Of a stretch of 64,000 nucleotides of DNA, positions 50,010 to 57,696 are shown one piece after another. The stretch's first letter is position 1. Every line of letters begins with the position of its first letter. Source of the DNA: Phycisphaerales bacterium (GTDB lineage: Bacteria > Planctomycetota > Phycisphaerae > Phycisphaerales > UBA1924); assembly GCA_029260265.1 (NCBI GenBank), contig JAJDDO010000019.1:62001-126000 (forward strand). The letters are read 5' to 3'. The notes under the pieces were generated by a model. The model ran no database searches. It was not told the origin of the DNA and saw only the letters and a list, made by a program, of their open reading frames with translations. A program made the position numbers and the translations under genes.

Positions 50010-50396
50010 TCACCCCGAAGCAAGCTGCCCAAACTCAACAACATACCCAACCGACACCTTCCGCCCATGCTCAACCGCCCCACCCGGTTCAAAGTTCAAC
50101 AGCTTCATCGCTGTCCACTGACGCCCGTGCGTGTCTTCGAGCACCCCAGATCCGATCGAGCTCTCCGATTCTGCAACAATCGCATCCCTCAAATCCCACA
50201 AAGCCTCGTCGGTATCCGCAATCAATCGACCGCGCACTTCAACACGCGTTTCATAGTCCCCAAACTCCGCCGTCCCCTCCGCAGTGACATCCCCGCTCAA
50301 CGCAGACAACGAGACCACCCGCCGCCCACGCCTCAACTCAGTCATCGTGTGAGGCCCAGATCCAAACAAATCAACATCCTTAAACAAACTCCCCAT
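50010..50396 (-). CDS. Unknown small phage-type protein
   Basis: 128 residues, not recognised. ATG 50396 is preceded by AGGGGTGAGG. Segments RRGRRVVSLSALSGDVTAEG, RVEVRGRLIADTDEALWDLR and KVSVGYVVEFGQLASG are beta-rich. Its place between a capsid region and a membrane protein suggests a tail or baseplate-like component. Gap of 11 bases from the gene upstream. No homology claim is made. Confidence 0.6.
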   Translation of the reverse strand: MGSLFKDVDLFGSGPHTMTELRRGRRVVSLSALSGDVTAEGTAEFGDYETRVEVRGRLIADTDEALWDLRDAIVAESESSIGSGVLEDTHGRQWTAMKLLNFEPGGAVEHGRKVSVGYVVEFGQLASG

Positions 50397-50407
50397 CGCC
50401 TCACCCC

Positions 50408-50809
50408 TTACACAAGATCATCCACACGCACCGGATCAACCACCCCGTCACTCGACACTCCAACAAGCGAGATCACCCGCTCATTGCGCGAACCGCCGAC
50501 CGGATATGAAACAGACTCCACCACCGCATCAATGTCCACCCGCTTGCGTCCCGCGTCGCTCCCCGCTGACACATCAAACTCAAGCTCTGCAAACTCCCCA
50601 GGCATCGGCGTCTGCAAATCATCCGCCTCAAACTCCTGCACCACCCGAATCTTCACCCGCACCCGAGAAACATCCGCAAACATCAGGTGCGCTCCAACCG
50701 CTCCCCATTCTTGAATCTCCCTCATCCCAAACCGATCAATCGAGATCCGAACGACCCCATCCCAATCATCATCACCAAACCGCACCTGACTCGGCCGAAG
50801 CACAACCAT
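50408..50809 (-). CDS. Unknown small phage-type protein (tail-like)
   Basis: 133 residues from ATG 50809 with AGGGGG upstream; it begins ten bases after the previous stop. Contains VRISIDRFGMREIQEWGAVG, RVRVKIRVVQEFEADDL and DIDAVVESVSYPVGGSRNE, a beta-rich sequence with a possible tail-tube-like pattern. Not identified with confidence. Confidence 0.55.
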   Translation of the reverse strand: MVVLRPSQVRFGDDDWDGVVRISIDRFGMREIQEWGAVGAHLMFADVSRVRVKIRVVQEFEADDLQTPMPGEFAELEFDVSAGSDAGRKRVDIDAVVESVSYPVGGSRNERVISLVGVSSDGVVDPVRVDDLV

Positions 50810-50819
50810 CCCAACCCCC

Positions 50820-51446
50820 TTATCCTCGAGAAAGCACAAACACATTCGCCCGCCGCGCCGTATCCGCAATCCCATCGCCATCAAGATCAATCATCGCCAC
50901 CACGCGCTCTCGCTCACTGGAAAACCGCTGCTTGTACATCTCAGCACGCTGCTCAAACTTCGCACCACCACGCCCAGGCGCTCCCGCAGCCGCATAAATC
51001 AGATGCAACGCCCCCAATGCCTCCAAACGCGCAAGCGCACCAGGATTGGTAACCGAATCCTCGCTCAGCTCCCCGCCGCCATCCGGATCAATCCCCAACA
51101 TCGCAAGCACCTGCCGATGCACAAGCCCTATCTGAGGCACAAAGCTCCACACTTCAACAACGCCGCCGCCCTGCACTCCCGCAACCGCCGCGCTGCTCAA
51201 ACTCCCCCGCATCAACGAAATCGTCGCACTCGTCGCGCTCTCCACGCTGACAACCTCATGGGCCGTGCCTCCAAACACAACAACATGTCCCGCCTCGACA
51301 CCCGCATCAAAGAACGACCCGCTCGAAAGCGTCACGCTCGTCCCCGCAACCGCCGCAGTCACATACAACATCCGCTGACCGGCCCACGCAACATCACGAA
51401 ACAACCCCGGCTCGAGCACCAAAAGATCACGATCATCTGCAAACAT
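50820..51446 (-). CDS. Unknown phage-type protein following the capsid gene
   Basis: 208 residues, SD GGAGG upstream of ATG 51446. N-terminal half has strands (LYVTAAVAGTSVTLSSG and VVFGGTAHEVVSVESATSAT); the C-terminal half is helical with GALARLEALGALHLIYAAAG and QRAEMYKQRFSSERERVVAM. Position after the major capsid gene is where head-tail connector or decoration proteins are usually encoded. The family is not recognised. Confidence 0.6.
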   Translation of the reverse strand: MFADDRDLLVLEPGLFRDVAWAGQRMLYVTAAVAGTSVTLSSGSFFDAGVEAGHVVVFGGTAHEVVSVESATSATISLMRGSLSSAAVAGVQGGGVVEVWSFVPQIGLVHRQVLAMLGIDPDGGGELSEDSVTNPGALARLEALGALHLIYAAAGAPGRGGAKFEQRAEMYKQRFSSERERVVAMIDLDGDGIADTARRANVFVLSRG

Positions 51447-51544
51447 TTCTCACCTCCAGTTCATTCACCAAACCCGGGGCGCCCGTTTCCAAACGCCCCG
51501 GGCACCCCGGCTCTCCCACCAGGTCCCGCAACCATCACACGCAT

Positions 51545-52720
51545 TCAGACCCCCAAGCCGGTGATCATCCCATGCGCATTCTCATTCTTAAACTCAACCG
51601 TGTACTCCCCGATCACCTGCCCGCTGACCGAATCCCCCGTCGCCGCCAGAGGCTTGTACTGGAAACTCCGCCCCTGCATCGGCATCACCGAAATCCTCGA
51701 TGAATCAAGCAGCAACACTGAATCACTCGGGACCCACCGGCTCATCACCACCCGGCACACGCCAAAGTCACTCTCGTACACGCTGATCATGTCGGAAAAA
51801 GTCTGATCCTCAGGAAGATACGCCCGGCTCCCCGTCGCAAACCCGTTGATCTTCCGCTTCTGTGCACCGCCAACTACAATCGTGTCCACCGATCCACTCG
51901 ACTGATCCCAAATCGATTTAAGCGCCGCATTGATCACCGCCTCATTCAGCTCATCATTCCCGCCGCCATCGCCATCAGGAATCCCGCCCTGCCCTGGCGC
52001 AAACGCGTTGGTCTCGATCGAATGAATAATCCCATTCATCGAACGCCGAACAGTTCCAGATCCCTGCGCTGACGAGATCGGCGACACCCCATTGATCACA
52101 CAGTTCTCCAGATCACGCAGCAACTCACGCATCCGTTCCTGCTTCTGATAATCAACCTCGTCCGAAATCCCATACGCCCGGCTCGCCTGCAGTGAACCAG
52201 ACACATCAATCGACGATGTAAAAATCTGCGTATGATTCGAACGACGCACCCGGTTCGTAAACCGAACCTCAGGCGCAACATCCCCCTCAAGCGCAGCATT
52301 GCCCAAGATCGTCAACGCCATATTGTCCGCCAGCGTCGCCGCCACCGTTCCGCCATACCCACGGATCACGCCAATCTGATTACTCCCAGGCACAACCGCA
52401 CCCACAAGCATCACCTCGCTCGAGTTCCCCGGACGAACAAGATCACCAACCCGGAACACGCCCGCATCATCAACCGCCATCGAGCTCGCAGTCTCGGGAT
52501 CAGGAGAAAAACTCCCCTGATTAATCCTCCCCACATTCGCCAAAAGCGTATCCTCGATCCACTCATGCACCGTCGACAACGCAGAACGCTTCGAGTCCCC
52601 AAGATGAGCAAGCAACGGCACCTCAAACGGGCTCACAATCCCAATGATGTCGCTCACATCCTCAACCAACTCTGGCAGATCCGCACCCGCCGAATAACTC
52701 GCCTTCCCAGTAAAACTCAT
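51545..52720 (-). CDS. Major capsid protein, SU10-like (DUF5309 type)
   Basis: 391 residues with AAGGAG five bases before ATG 52720. N-terminal PELVEDVSDIIGIVSPFEVP and TVHEWIEDTLLA match SU10_MCP/DUF5309 capsid proteins; central KSIWDQSSGSVDTIVVGGAQ, FGVCRVVMSRWVPSDSVLLL and VSGQVIGEYTVEFKNENAHG are typical of HK97-fold MCPs in this family. Length is normal for the family. The assignment makes the block a virion-type gene set, not a nuclease or metabolic island. Confidence 0.85.
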   Translation of the reverse strand: MSFTGKASYSAGADLPELVEDVSDIIGIVSPFEVPLLAHLGDSKRSALSTVHEWIEDTLLANVGRINQGSFSPDPETASSMAVDDAGVFRVGDLVRPGNSSEVMLVGAVVPGSNQIGVIRGYGGTVAATLADNMALTILGNAALEGDVAPEVRFTNRVRRSNHTQIFTSSIDVSGSLQASRAYGISDEVDYQKQERMRELLRDLENCVINGVSPISSAQGSGTVRRSMNGIIHSIETNAFAPGQGGIPDGDGGGNDELNEAVINAALKSIWDQSSGSVDTIVVGGAQKRKINGFATGSRAYLPEDQTFSDMISVYESDFGVCRVVMSRWVPSDSVLLLDSSRISVMPMQGRSFQYKPLAATGDSVSGQVIGEYTVEFKNENAHGMITGLGV

Positions 52721-52764
52721 CTCATCTCCTTCATTCTCGTGTATCCAAAATCAAAGCCAACCAA

Positions 52765-53280
52765 TCAAACACCCCGCCGCGCACGCAGGTACCGAAGCAA
52801 CTCCGACCGGTCCCCGCTCTCGCGCGCACTCCCCGCCATCGCACTCAGATCACCGCCCCCTCCCCCCTCGACCATCGCGCTCATCGACGACCCACCCCCA
52901 TGCCCCGTCTTGCCATTGCAAAACAAGAACGGCTTACGGCTCCTCAACTCACGAACCGCCAACGAAACATCAGGCTCATCCATCTCACCAATCGCAATCT
53001 CGGTCAACAAACACGCAGTCTCCAAATCAACCGCATCCGCTCGCGTAACCTCTTGCTCGATCTGATGCCGCCGCTCTACAGACGCCACCATCTCCCTCGC
53101 CGCAGACAACTCATCTCTCAGAGCCTCAAGCTCACCGTTCAACCGGGAAATCTCATCCTCAGATTCTTCCGCCCGCTGCTTCCACACCACCTCCGGGCTC
53201 AACGCAACCCCATCGCCCGCACTCGCCGCCTCAACACCTCCGCCAAAGCCAACCAAGCCTTTATCAATCACACCATCCAT
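52765..53280 (-). CDS. Probable phage scaffold protein (coiled coil)
   Basis: 171 residues. Perfect AGGAGG six bases before ATG 53280. A central helix with strong heptads (KQRAEESEDEISRLNGELEA and LRDELSAAREMVASVERRHQ) suggests a scaffold, which sits between portal and capsid gene in many phages, as here. The C-terminus is Gly/Ser-rich then basic (RSELLRYLRARRGV). Not recognised by sequence family, role from position. Confidence 0.7.
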   Translation of the reverse strand: MDGVIDKGLVGFGGGVEAASAGDGVALSPEVVWKQRAEESEDEISRLNGELEALRDELSAAREMVASVERRHQIEQEVTRADAVDLETACLLTEIAIGEMDEPDVSLAVRELRSRKPFLFCNGKTGHGGGSSMSAMVEGGGGGDLSAMAGSARESGDRSELLRYLRARRGV

Positions 53281-53296
53281 CTCAAACCTCCTTTGT

Positions 53297-54790
53297 TTAC
53301 ACAATTCCCGGGTCCGCACGCTCATAACCAAGCTCAGACACCACCGTCTCGATCGGAATCCCAAGGTCAATCTTCCCCTTCGCCGCCGCAACCTGTTCAC
53401 GCTCATCCGTGATCGCAAGCTCGGGCCAGACAACCCGAACCCCCCGATCCCCCGCCGACGAACCAAGCACGCCCGCCCTATCCATCGCACCAAGAATCAA
53501 CGCGCACACCGATTCGATCCCACGCCCATACCCCACTCGCTTCCGGTTGGTCTTGGCAATCAGACCCATCAGTGTCACCCGCAACGCGTTCGCACTCGAC
53601 AAGTTCCCAAGCTTCGATCGCACAACCCCGCCCGCCAACGGCGGCACCCCGCTCACCTTGTCCATCGCCTCGCGGATCTCATCAATATGACGCTCCTCGC
53701 TCGGGCTGCTCATGTCCCCGCCAAACCGCTCGATCGAAGCATCCGGATTATCCGTGCTCCACACCACCCCAGGACCAACCCCAGTGCCGCTGAAACCCTC
53801 GATCCCCTTCGCCAAATACATCTGAAAACTCTGCAGCGTGACCCGATTCGCACGATCGCTCAACCGAGTATTCAACTCGTCCTGCAGTCCAACCAACACC
53901 TCAACCTCACCGATCCCCTCATACACAAACGGCTGACGCATATTCTGAATATGAACCACCGGCACCACGCCCCCAAGCAAATCACTCGATCCGCCCGCGA
54001 CAAGCTCATCGTCCTCAAACCGTTTCCAACCGTGTCGATCGAACACCTCTGTCACAACCGATCGCTTGCGCTCAACACCGCGCGGCACCGATCGCCCGCC
54101 ACCGCCAAACACCCGCGAAACCCGCCCGCCCCGTTCGCGCCTCGCAGCCACCGTCTGATTCAGATCACGCTCAAAGTGCACCGCATACCCGTCCAACTCG
54201 CGATAGTCCTCCGCAGAAACAATCGCAACCCCTCGCCGAGCATCAATCGGCTCGATCGAAATCGCCTCGTGCGCATCCTCTAACGAAGACCGCATCAGCA
54301 ACTCCTCATCAATCCGCACCAGCAAATCAACATGCCCGTACACATGCCCAAGCGTCGCCAGATCCTGCATCAACTCGATCCCACCGCTCCGCTCCCACAC
54401 ACGCTCAAGCAACCCCTCAACCGAACTCTTCAGCGCCTCATCGCCCGAGGTTGACTCAATCCGCACCGGATTTCCAAACATGAAATCAACCATCGTCTGC
54501 ACACGCCACCCGATGTCGTTCTCAATCACTACCTCGCGCCGCCCACGCTCACTACCCGCGAGCCCGTCGCCTCGCCCCTTAATCCGCACCGGCAAACCCA
54601 TCTCCTGCGCCGACCGGTACCACCCGCCGCCAGCCGTACCCGACAAACCAACCAACTCGAGCGGGTTTCGAAAATACGCCCACAGTTTCTCATACCGGGG
54701 AACATCCCGGTTCGCGTGCTCCGCAATCGCAAGCCGCACAAGCGCCCAATCAGGGTCAGCGTCAAACCTCATCTCGAGTTGGTTAGCCAT
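53297..54790 (-). CDS. Phage portal protein (SPP1 Gp6-like)
   Basis: 497 residues; GGAGGAGG lies five bases before ATG 54790. N-terminal region DWALVRLAIAEHANRDVPRY, then WRVQTMVDFMFGNPVRIES, YGHVDLLVRIDEELLM, PVVHIQNMRQPFVYEGIGEV and KVSGVPPLAGG, SSANALRVTLMGLIAKTNRK follow the Gp6-like portal consensus. Portals form the dodecameric DNA gate at a capsid vertex. Terminase, which normally precedes it, is not present. Confidence 0.82.
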   Translation of the reverse strand: MANQLEMRFDADPDWALVRLAIAEHANRDVPRYEKLWAYFRNPLELVGLSGTAGGGWYRSAQEMGLPVRIKGRGDGLAGSERGRREVVIENDIGWRVQTMVDFMFGNPVRIESTSGDEALKSSVEGLLERVWERSGGIELMQDLATLGHVYGHVDLLVRIDEELLMRSSLEDAHEAISIEPIDARRGVAIVSAEDYRELDGYAVHFERDLNQTVAARRERGGRVSRVFGGGGRSVPRGVERKRSVVTEVFDRHGWKRFEDDELVAGGSSDLLGGVVPVVHIQNMRQPFVYEGIGEVEVLVGLQDELNTRLSDRANRVTLQSFQMYLAKGIEGFSGTGVGPGVVWSTDNPDASIERFGGDMSSPSEERHIDEIREAMDKVSGVPPLAGGVVRSKLGNLSSANALRVTLMGLIAKTNRKRVGYGRGIESVCALILGAMDRAGVLGSSAGDRGVRVVWPELAITDEREQVAAAKGKIDLGIPIETVVSELGYERADPGIV

Positions 54791-54991
54791 CGGTCCTCCT
54801 CCACTCCCAGCGTGTCACATTCGCACGCCCTCACCCCATCGCACCCCCTCCCCTAACCGTGCGCACAAAAACACAACACCAAACGACAAAAATCGCCTAA
54901 CCCCTTGTCATTACACACGAAAATTTAATTACAAAAAAACAACACCATCCACCCACCAAACCAATCCCGTGCGCACAAACCATGCGCATAC

Positions 54992-55015
54992 AAAAACCGA
55001 CGCCCAAAGCGTCGG
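54992..55015 (-). terminator. Intrinsic terminator between phosphohexomutase unit and phage-like block
   Basis: Perfect 7-bp stem CCGACGC/GCGTCGG (54997-55015), loop CCAAA on the plus strand, followed on the minus strand by TTTTTG. It ends transcription of the phosphohexomutase unit before the portal gene. Confidence 0.85.
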
Positions 55016-55045
55016 CTCATCCAATCACAAACTCATCTAACCTAA

Positions 55046-55300
55046 TCAAATCACTTCAACCACCGAATACTGATCCAGATTCACCACCACCATCTCCCCA
55101 TCATCCTTACGCAGTTCCACCCGGTCCAACCAAAGCTTCTTGTCACGCGCATGAGCAAACCAAGACCCCGTCTTCTGCTGCCCATACCGAACAACCTCGC
55201 CCTCAATACGCATGCTGCTCGATTCTTCCCCGCCCCGCGCAAGCCTCAGCGTCACCAGAACCCGCATCCCAACATCAACATGTATCGTGTCACTACTCAT
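55046..55300 (-). CDS. Small protein of unknown function
   Basis: 84 residues. ATG 55300 (TTG at 55306 less likely). Beta-rich with TIHVDVGMRVLVTLRLARGG, MRIEGEVVRYGQQKTGSWFA and DDGEMVVVNLDQYSVVEV. It begins 22 bases after the phosphohexomutase and ends in front of a terminator, so it belongs to that transcript. PilZ-like? No motif supports it. Not recognised. Confidence 0.55.
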   Translation of the reverse strand: MSSDTIHVDVGMRVLVTLRLARGGEESSSMRIEGEVVRYGQQKTGSWFAHARDKKLWLDRVELRKDDGEMVVVNLDQYSVVEVI

Positions 55301-55322
55301 GCCCAACTATAGATCCTTTCCA

Positions 55323-56861
55323 TCACCCACGCACCTTCTCAATCTCCTCATTCACCCGATCAACCGTCTCCCGAGCCAACCCCTCCGTCGGCGCTTCCAC
55401 AATCACCCGCATAATCGCCTCGGTGTTGCTCGCCCGCACATGCGCCCAGATCCCCAACTCGTCCCAATCCACCCGGATCCCGTCCTGCAGATCAACCCGG
55501 CATCCCTCTTGCCCCTCGTACACCTTGCGAAGATGCTCAACCACCGGCTCCGCGTCCGCCTTGCTCGCCAACGACGCCTTCTCCTTGACAATGCAATACC
55601 CATGCCCCCCAGGACCCATCGCATCAATCATCTTGACCAGCTCACTGACCGTCTTGCCCGTCCTCGCCATCAGCGACAACACCAACGCCATCCCTGAAAG
55701 CGAATCCCGCACATAAGTCACCTCCGCCCAGATCACCCCGCCATTCCCCTCGCCGCCGAGCACCACATCACGCCCCTGCGCCTTGAGCGATTTCATCACT
55801 TCAACCACATTCGCCTCGCCCACCGCAGCCCGCACAACCTCTCCCCCGTAATGCTTCGCCACATCATCAATCATCCGCGAAGTCGAAAGGTTCACCACAA
55901 ACACCGGCTTCTTCCCGTCTTGGTGGGATGGACTTCCAGCCCGTCTCTTCAACCCCTCTTCTCCACCACCCATCCGCCCTTCCATCAACGCCACCGCACA
56001 CAAGACCAGCGTGTACTCCTCGCCGATGTACCCGCCGAACTCATCAACAATCGCCAACCGATCCGCATCCGGATCCTGCGCAAACCCCACAGCCGCCTTC
56101 ACCCCAGGCACCACATCACACAACCCACCCTCACCCGAAAGATTCTCCCTCGTCGGCTCAGGGGTATGCGGAAAATCACCAGACCCATCACATGCAATAG
56201 GATACAACTTCACACCAAGCCGTTCAAAGAAAGGCACCGCCATCGTCGATCCTGAACAGTTCACCGAATCAAGCACCACCGGAATCTTGCTCACCTTCTT
56301 CTCAGGCTTCTCCCCCATGATCCGGTGAAACGAATCAACCGCCCATGAAACATGCACCCCAGTCTCACTCGAATGCGCCACCACAACCCCGCGCTCGCGA
56401 GTCTGCTTTGGCTCTCCCTCACTCGCGTGAAACCCAGCAATAATCTCGTCCGCCTCCAAAGCAAGCGGCGCCCGCGAAGCAGACCCCGACACTCCCCGAT
56501 CAGTAACGATGCACTTAAGCCCGTTCCACTGTGCAGGATTATGACTCGCCGTAATCACCATCCCCGCCTCACAACACGGCGAAGAAGCCGCGAATCCAAC
56601 CGTGGGGGTCGTCGCCACACCCATCCGCACCACATCGCACCCGCTCAGCAACAACCCCTCAATCGCCGCCTCCTCAATCGCCTCACCGCCGCGCCGCCCA
56701 TCGCGACCAACAGAAACGGCCACCGCATCCCCATCATCGCGGCTCTCCCATAGCCACTCCCCAAACGCCGCCGCATACCGCATCGCCACCTCTGCTGTCA
56801 GACTCTCCCCAACAATCCCACGCAACCCACTTACACCCAAAATCAACGGCGAATCACCCAT
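55323..56861 (-). CDS. Phosphohexomutase (phosphoglucomutase/phosphomannomutase/glucosamine mutase family)
   Basis: 512 residues from ATG 56861, AAGGAG upstream (not the earlier in-frame GTG/ATG). Four-domain alpha-D-phosphohexomutase: GVSGLRGIVGESLT, catalytic Ser loop ITASHNPAQWNGLK, metal loop DPDADRLAIVDE, sugar loop GGEGNGGVIW and phosphate loop RASNTEAIMRVIVEA. Converts hexose-6-P to hexose-1-P; which sugar is unclear. Between the metal loop and VVNLSTSR there is an insert (GRMGGGEEGLKRRAGSPSHQ) encoded by a palindromic repeat at 55922-55953. Confidence 0.9.
   Translation of the reverse strand: MGDSPLILGVSGLRGIVGESLTAEVAMRYAAAFGEWLWESRDDGDAVAVSVGRDGRRGGEAIEEAAIEGLLLSGCDVVRMGVATTPTVGFAASSPCCEAGMVITASHNPAQWNGLKCIVTDRGVSGSASRAPLALEADEIIAGFHASEGEPKQTRERGVVVAHSSETGVHVSWAVDSFHRIMGEKPEKKVSKIPVVLDSVNCSGSTMAVPFFERLGVKLYPIACDGSGDFPHTPEPTRENLSGEGGLCDVVPGVKAAVGFAQDPDADRLAIVDEFGGYIGEEYTLVLCAVALMEGRMGGGEEGLKRRAGSPSHQDGKKPVFVVNLSTSRMIDDVAKHYGGEVVRAAVGEANVVEVMKSLKAQGRDVVLGGEGNGGVIWAEVTYVRDSLSGMALVLSLMARTGKTVSELVKMIDAMGPGGHGYCIVKEKASLASKADAEPVVEHLRKVYEGQEGCRVDLQDGIRVDWDELGIWAHVRASNTEAIMRVIVEAPTEGLARETVDRVNEEIEKVRG
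55922..55953. repeat. Palindromic repeat, copy B (inside the phosphohexomutase gene)
   Basis: 32 bases matching 57627-57658 at 28 positions, with core GGACTTCCAGCCC. It lies in-frame in the coding sequence and encodes a Gly/Ser/Lys/Arg-rich insert. The stem is less complete than in the other copies. Confidence 0.75.
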
Positions 56862-56946
56862 CACATAGCTCCTTATACCTCCCACACACTAGCCCGCATC
56901 ACCCCGCCCTACCAATCACCCCCCATACCCCCTATCCTCTTCAGCT

Positions 56947-57231
56947 ATGCTCAACCAGATCCTCAACTTCCTCGCCCTCGATACCTATTACGGGCTCGAC
57001 TGGGCCGCCGCCGTCTTCATGTTCCTCTCGATGCATCGCCTCGGGCACCATCACAAGGACGGTTTCGTCTTCGCCGCCCTCGCCTCGATCTGCTGGATCG
57101 CCTTCAACCTCATCGCCGAATCACCCGCCGGAGTCCTCGCCAATGGCGTCGTCGCCGCCATGGCCTTCCGCTCGTTGCACAAATGGAACGCCACTAAACC
57201 CACAGAGAAACCAGAACCCAAAGATGTTTGA
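56947..57231 (+). CDS. Small membrane protein
   Basis: 94 residues. Hydrophobic segments at about 20-30 (WAAAVFMFLSM) and 43-77 (FVFAALASICWIAFNLIAES and GVLANGVVAAMAF), then a charged tail. A His-rich LGHHHKDG linker joins the helices. TATCCT is eight bases before the ATG, no Shine-Dalgarno. Its stop overlaps the pterin enzyme start by eight bases, so the two are co-translated. Function unknown. Confidence 0.6.
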   Translation: MLNQILNFLALDTYYGLDWAAAVFMFLSMHRLGHHHKDGFVFAALASICWIAFNLIAESPAGVLANGVVAAMAFRSLHKWNATKPTEKPEPKDV

Positions 57232-57598
57232 AATCACTATCCAAACCGAGTTCTGCGCCGCCCATTCCATCTCCATCCTCGGGCACCAAGAACCCATCCA
57301 CGGGCACAACTGGCGCGTCACCGCCTGCATCGTCGGCGACACCCTCGACCCCGACGGGCTCCTCTGCGATTTCCACACCGCCGAAAACCAACTCCACGAA
57401 ATAACCGCCCCATTTACCAACAACAACCTCAATGCCCTCCCCCCCTTCGACACGATCAACCCCACCGCCGAGCTGATCGCCAAGCACATCGCCGACCAGC
57501 TCGCCGCCCGCCTCGATGGACCCCTCGCCCCCAACGCCCGCGTCGCCTGGGTCTCGATCACCGAAGCACCCAACTGCACCGCAACCTACCACCGCTAA
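57224..57598 (+). CDS. 6-pyruvoyl-tetrahydropterin synthase-like (probable PTPS-III)
   Basis: 124 residues, T-fold enzyme. Zinc ligands H in FCAAHSI and HGH in PIHGHNWRV. In QueD the catalytic Cys lies four residues before HGH; here that position is Gln and Glu is at -3 (EPIHGH), which is the PTPS-III pattern (ExxHGH). PTPS-III makes 6-hydroxymethyl-dihydropterin for folate, bypassing FolB. Start ATG 57224 overlaps the membrane-protein gene. Assignment to PTPS-III rests on this motif only. Confidence 0.78.
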   Translation: MFEITIQTEFCAAHSISILGHQEPIHGHNWRVTACIVGDTLDPDGLLCDFHTAENQLHEITAPFTNNNLNALPPFDTINPTAELIAKHIADQLAARLDGPLAPNARVAWVSITEAPNCTATYHR

Positions 57599-57626
57599 TC
57601 CGCCCTCTTCCTTTTTCTGTCTCTCG

Positions 57627-57658
57627 GGTGGGACGGGCTTCCAGCCCGCCTCCTCAAC
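57627..57658. repeat. Palindromic repeat, copy A (intergenic)
   Basis: 32 bases with a 6-bp perfect hairpin core CGGGCT-TCC-AGCCCG, flanked by GGTGGGA and CCTCCTCAAC. It matches the copy at 55922-55953 (28 of 32) and shares the GGCTTCCAGCC core with the copy at 58444-58467. It lies upstream of the KBL gene. Confidence 0.8.
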
Positions 57659-57696
57659 TCTTACCTACAATCCTCCCAAACCACGGAGGACCCACA

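Noticed and set aside
49213..54790. Complete integrated prophage
   Set aside because: No integrase, repressor, terminase, long tail or lysis genes and no att-like flanking repeats were found, so only a structural cassette is claimed.
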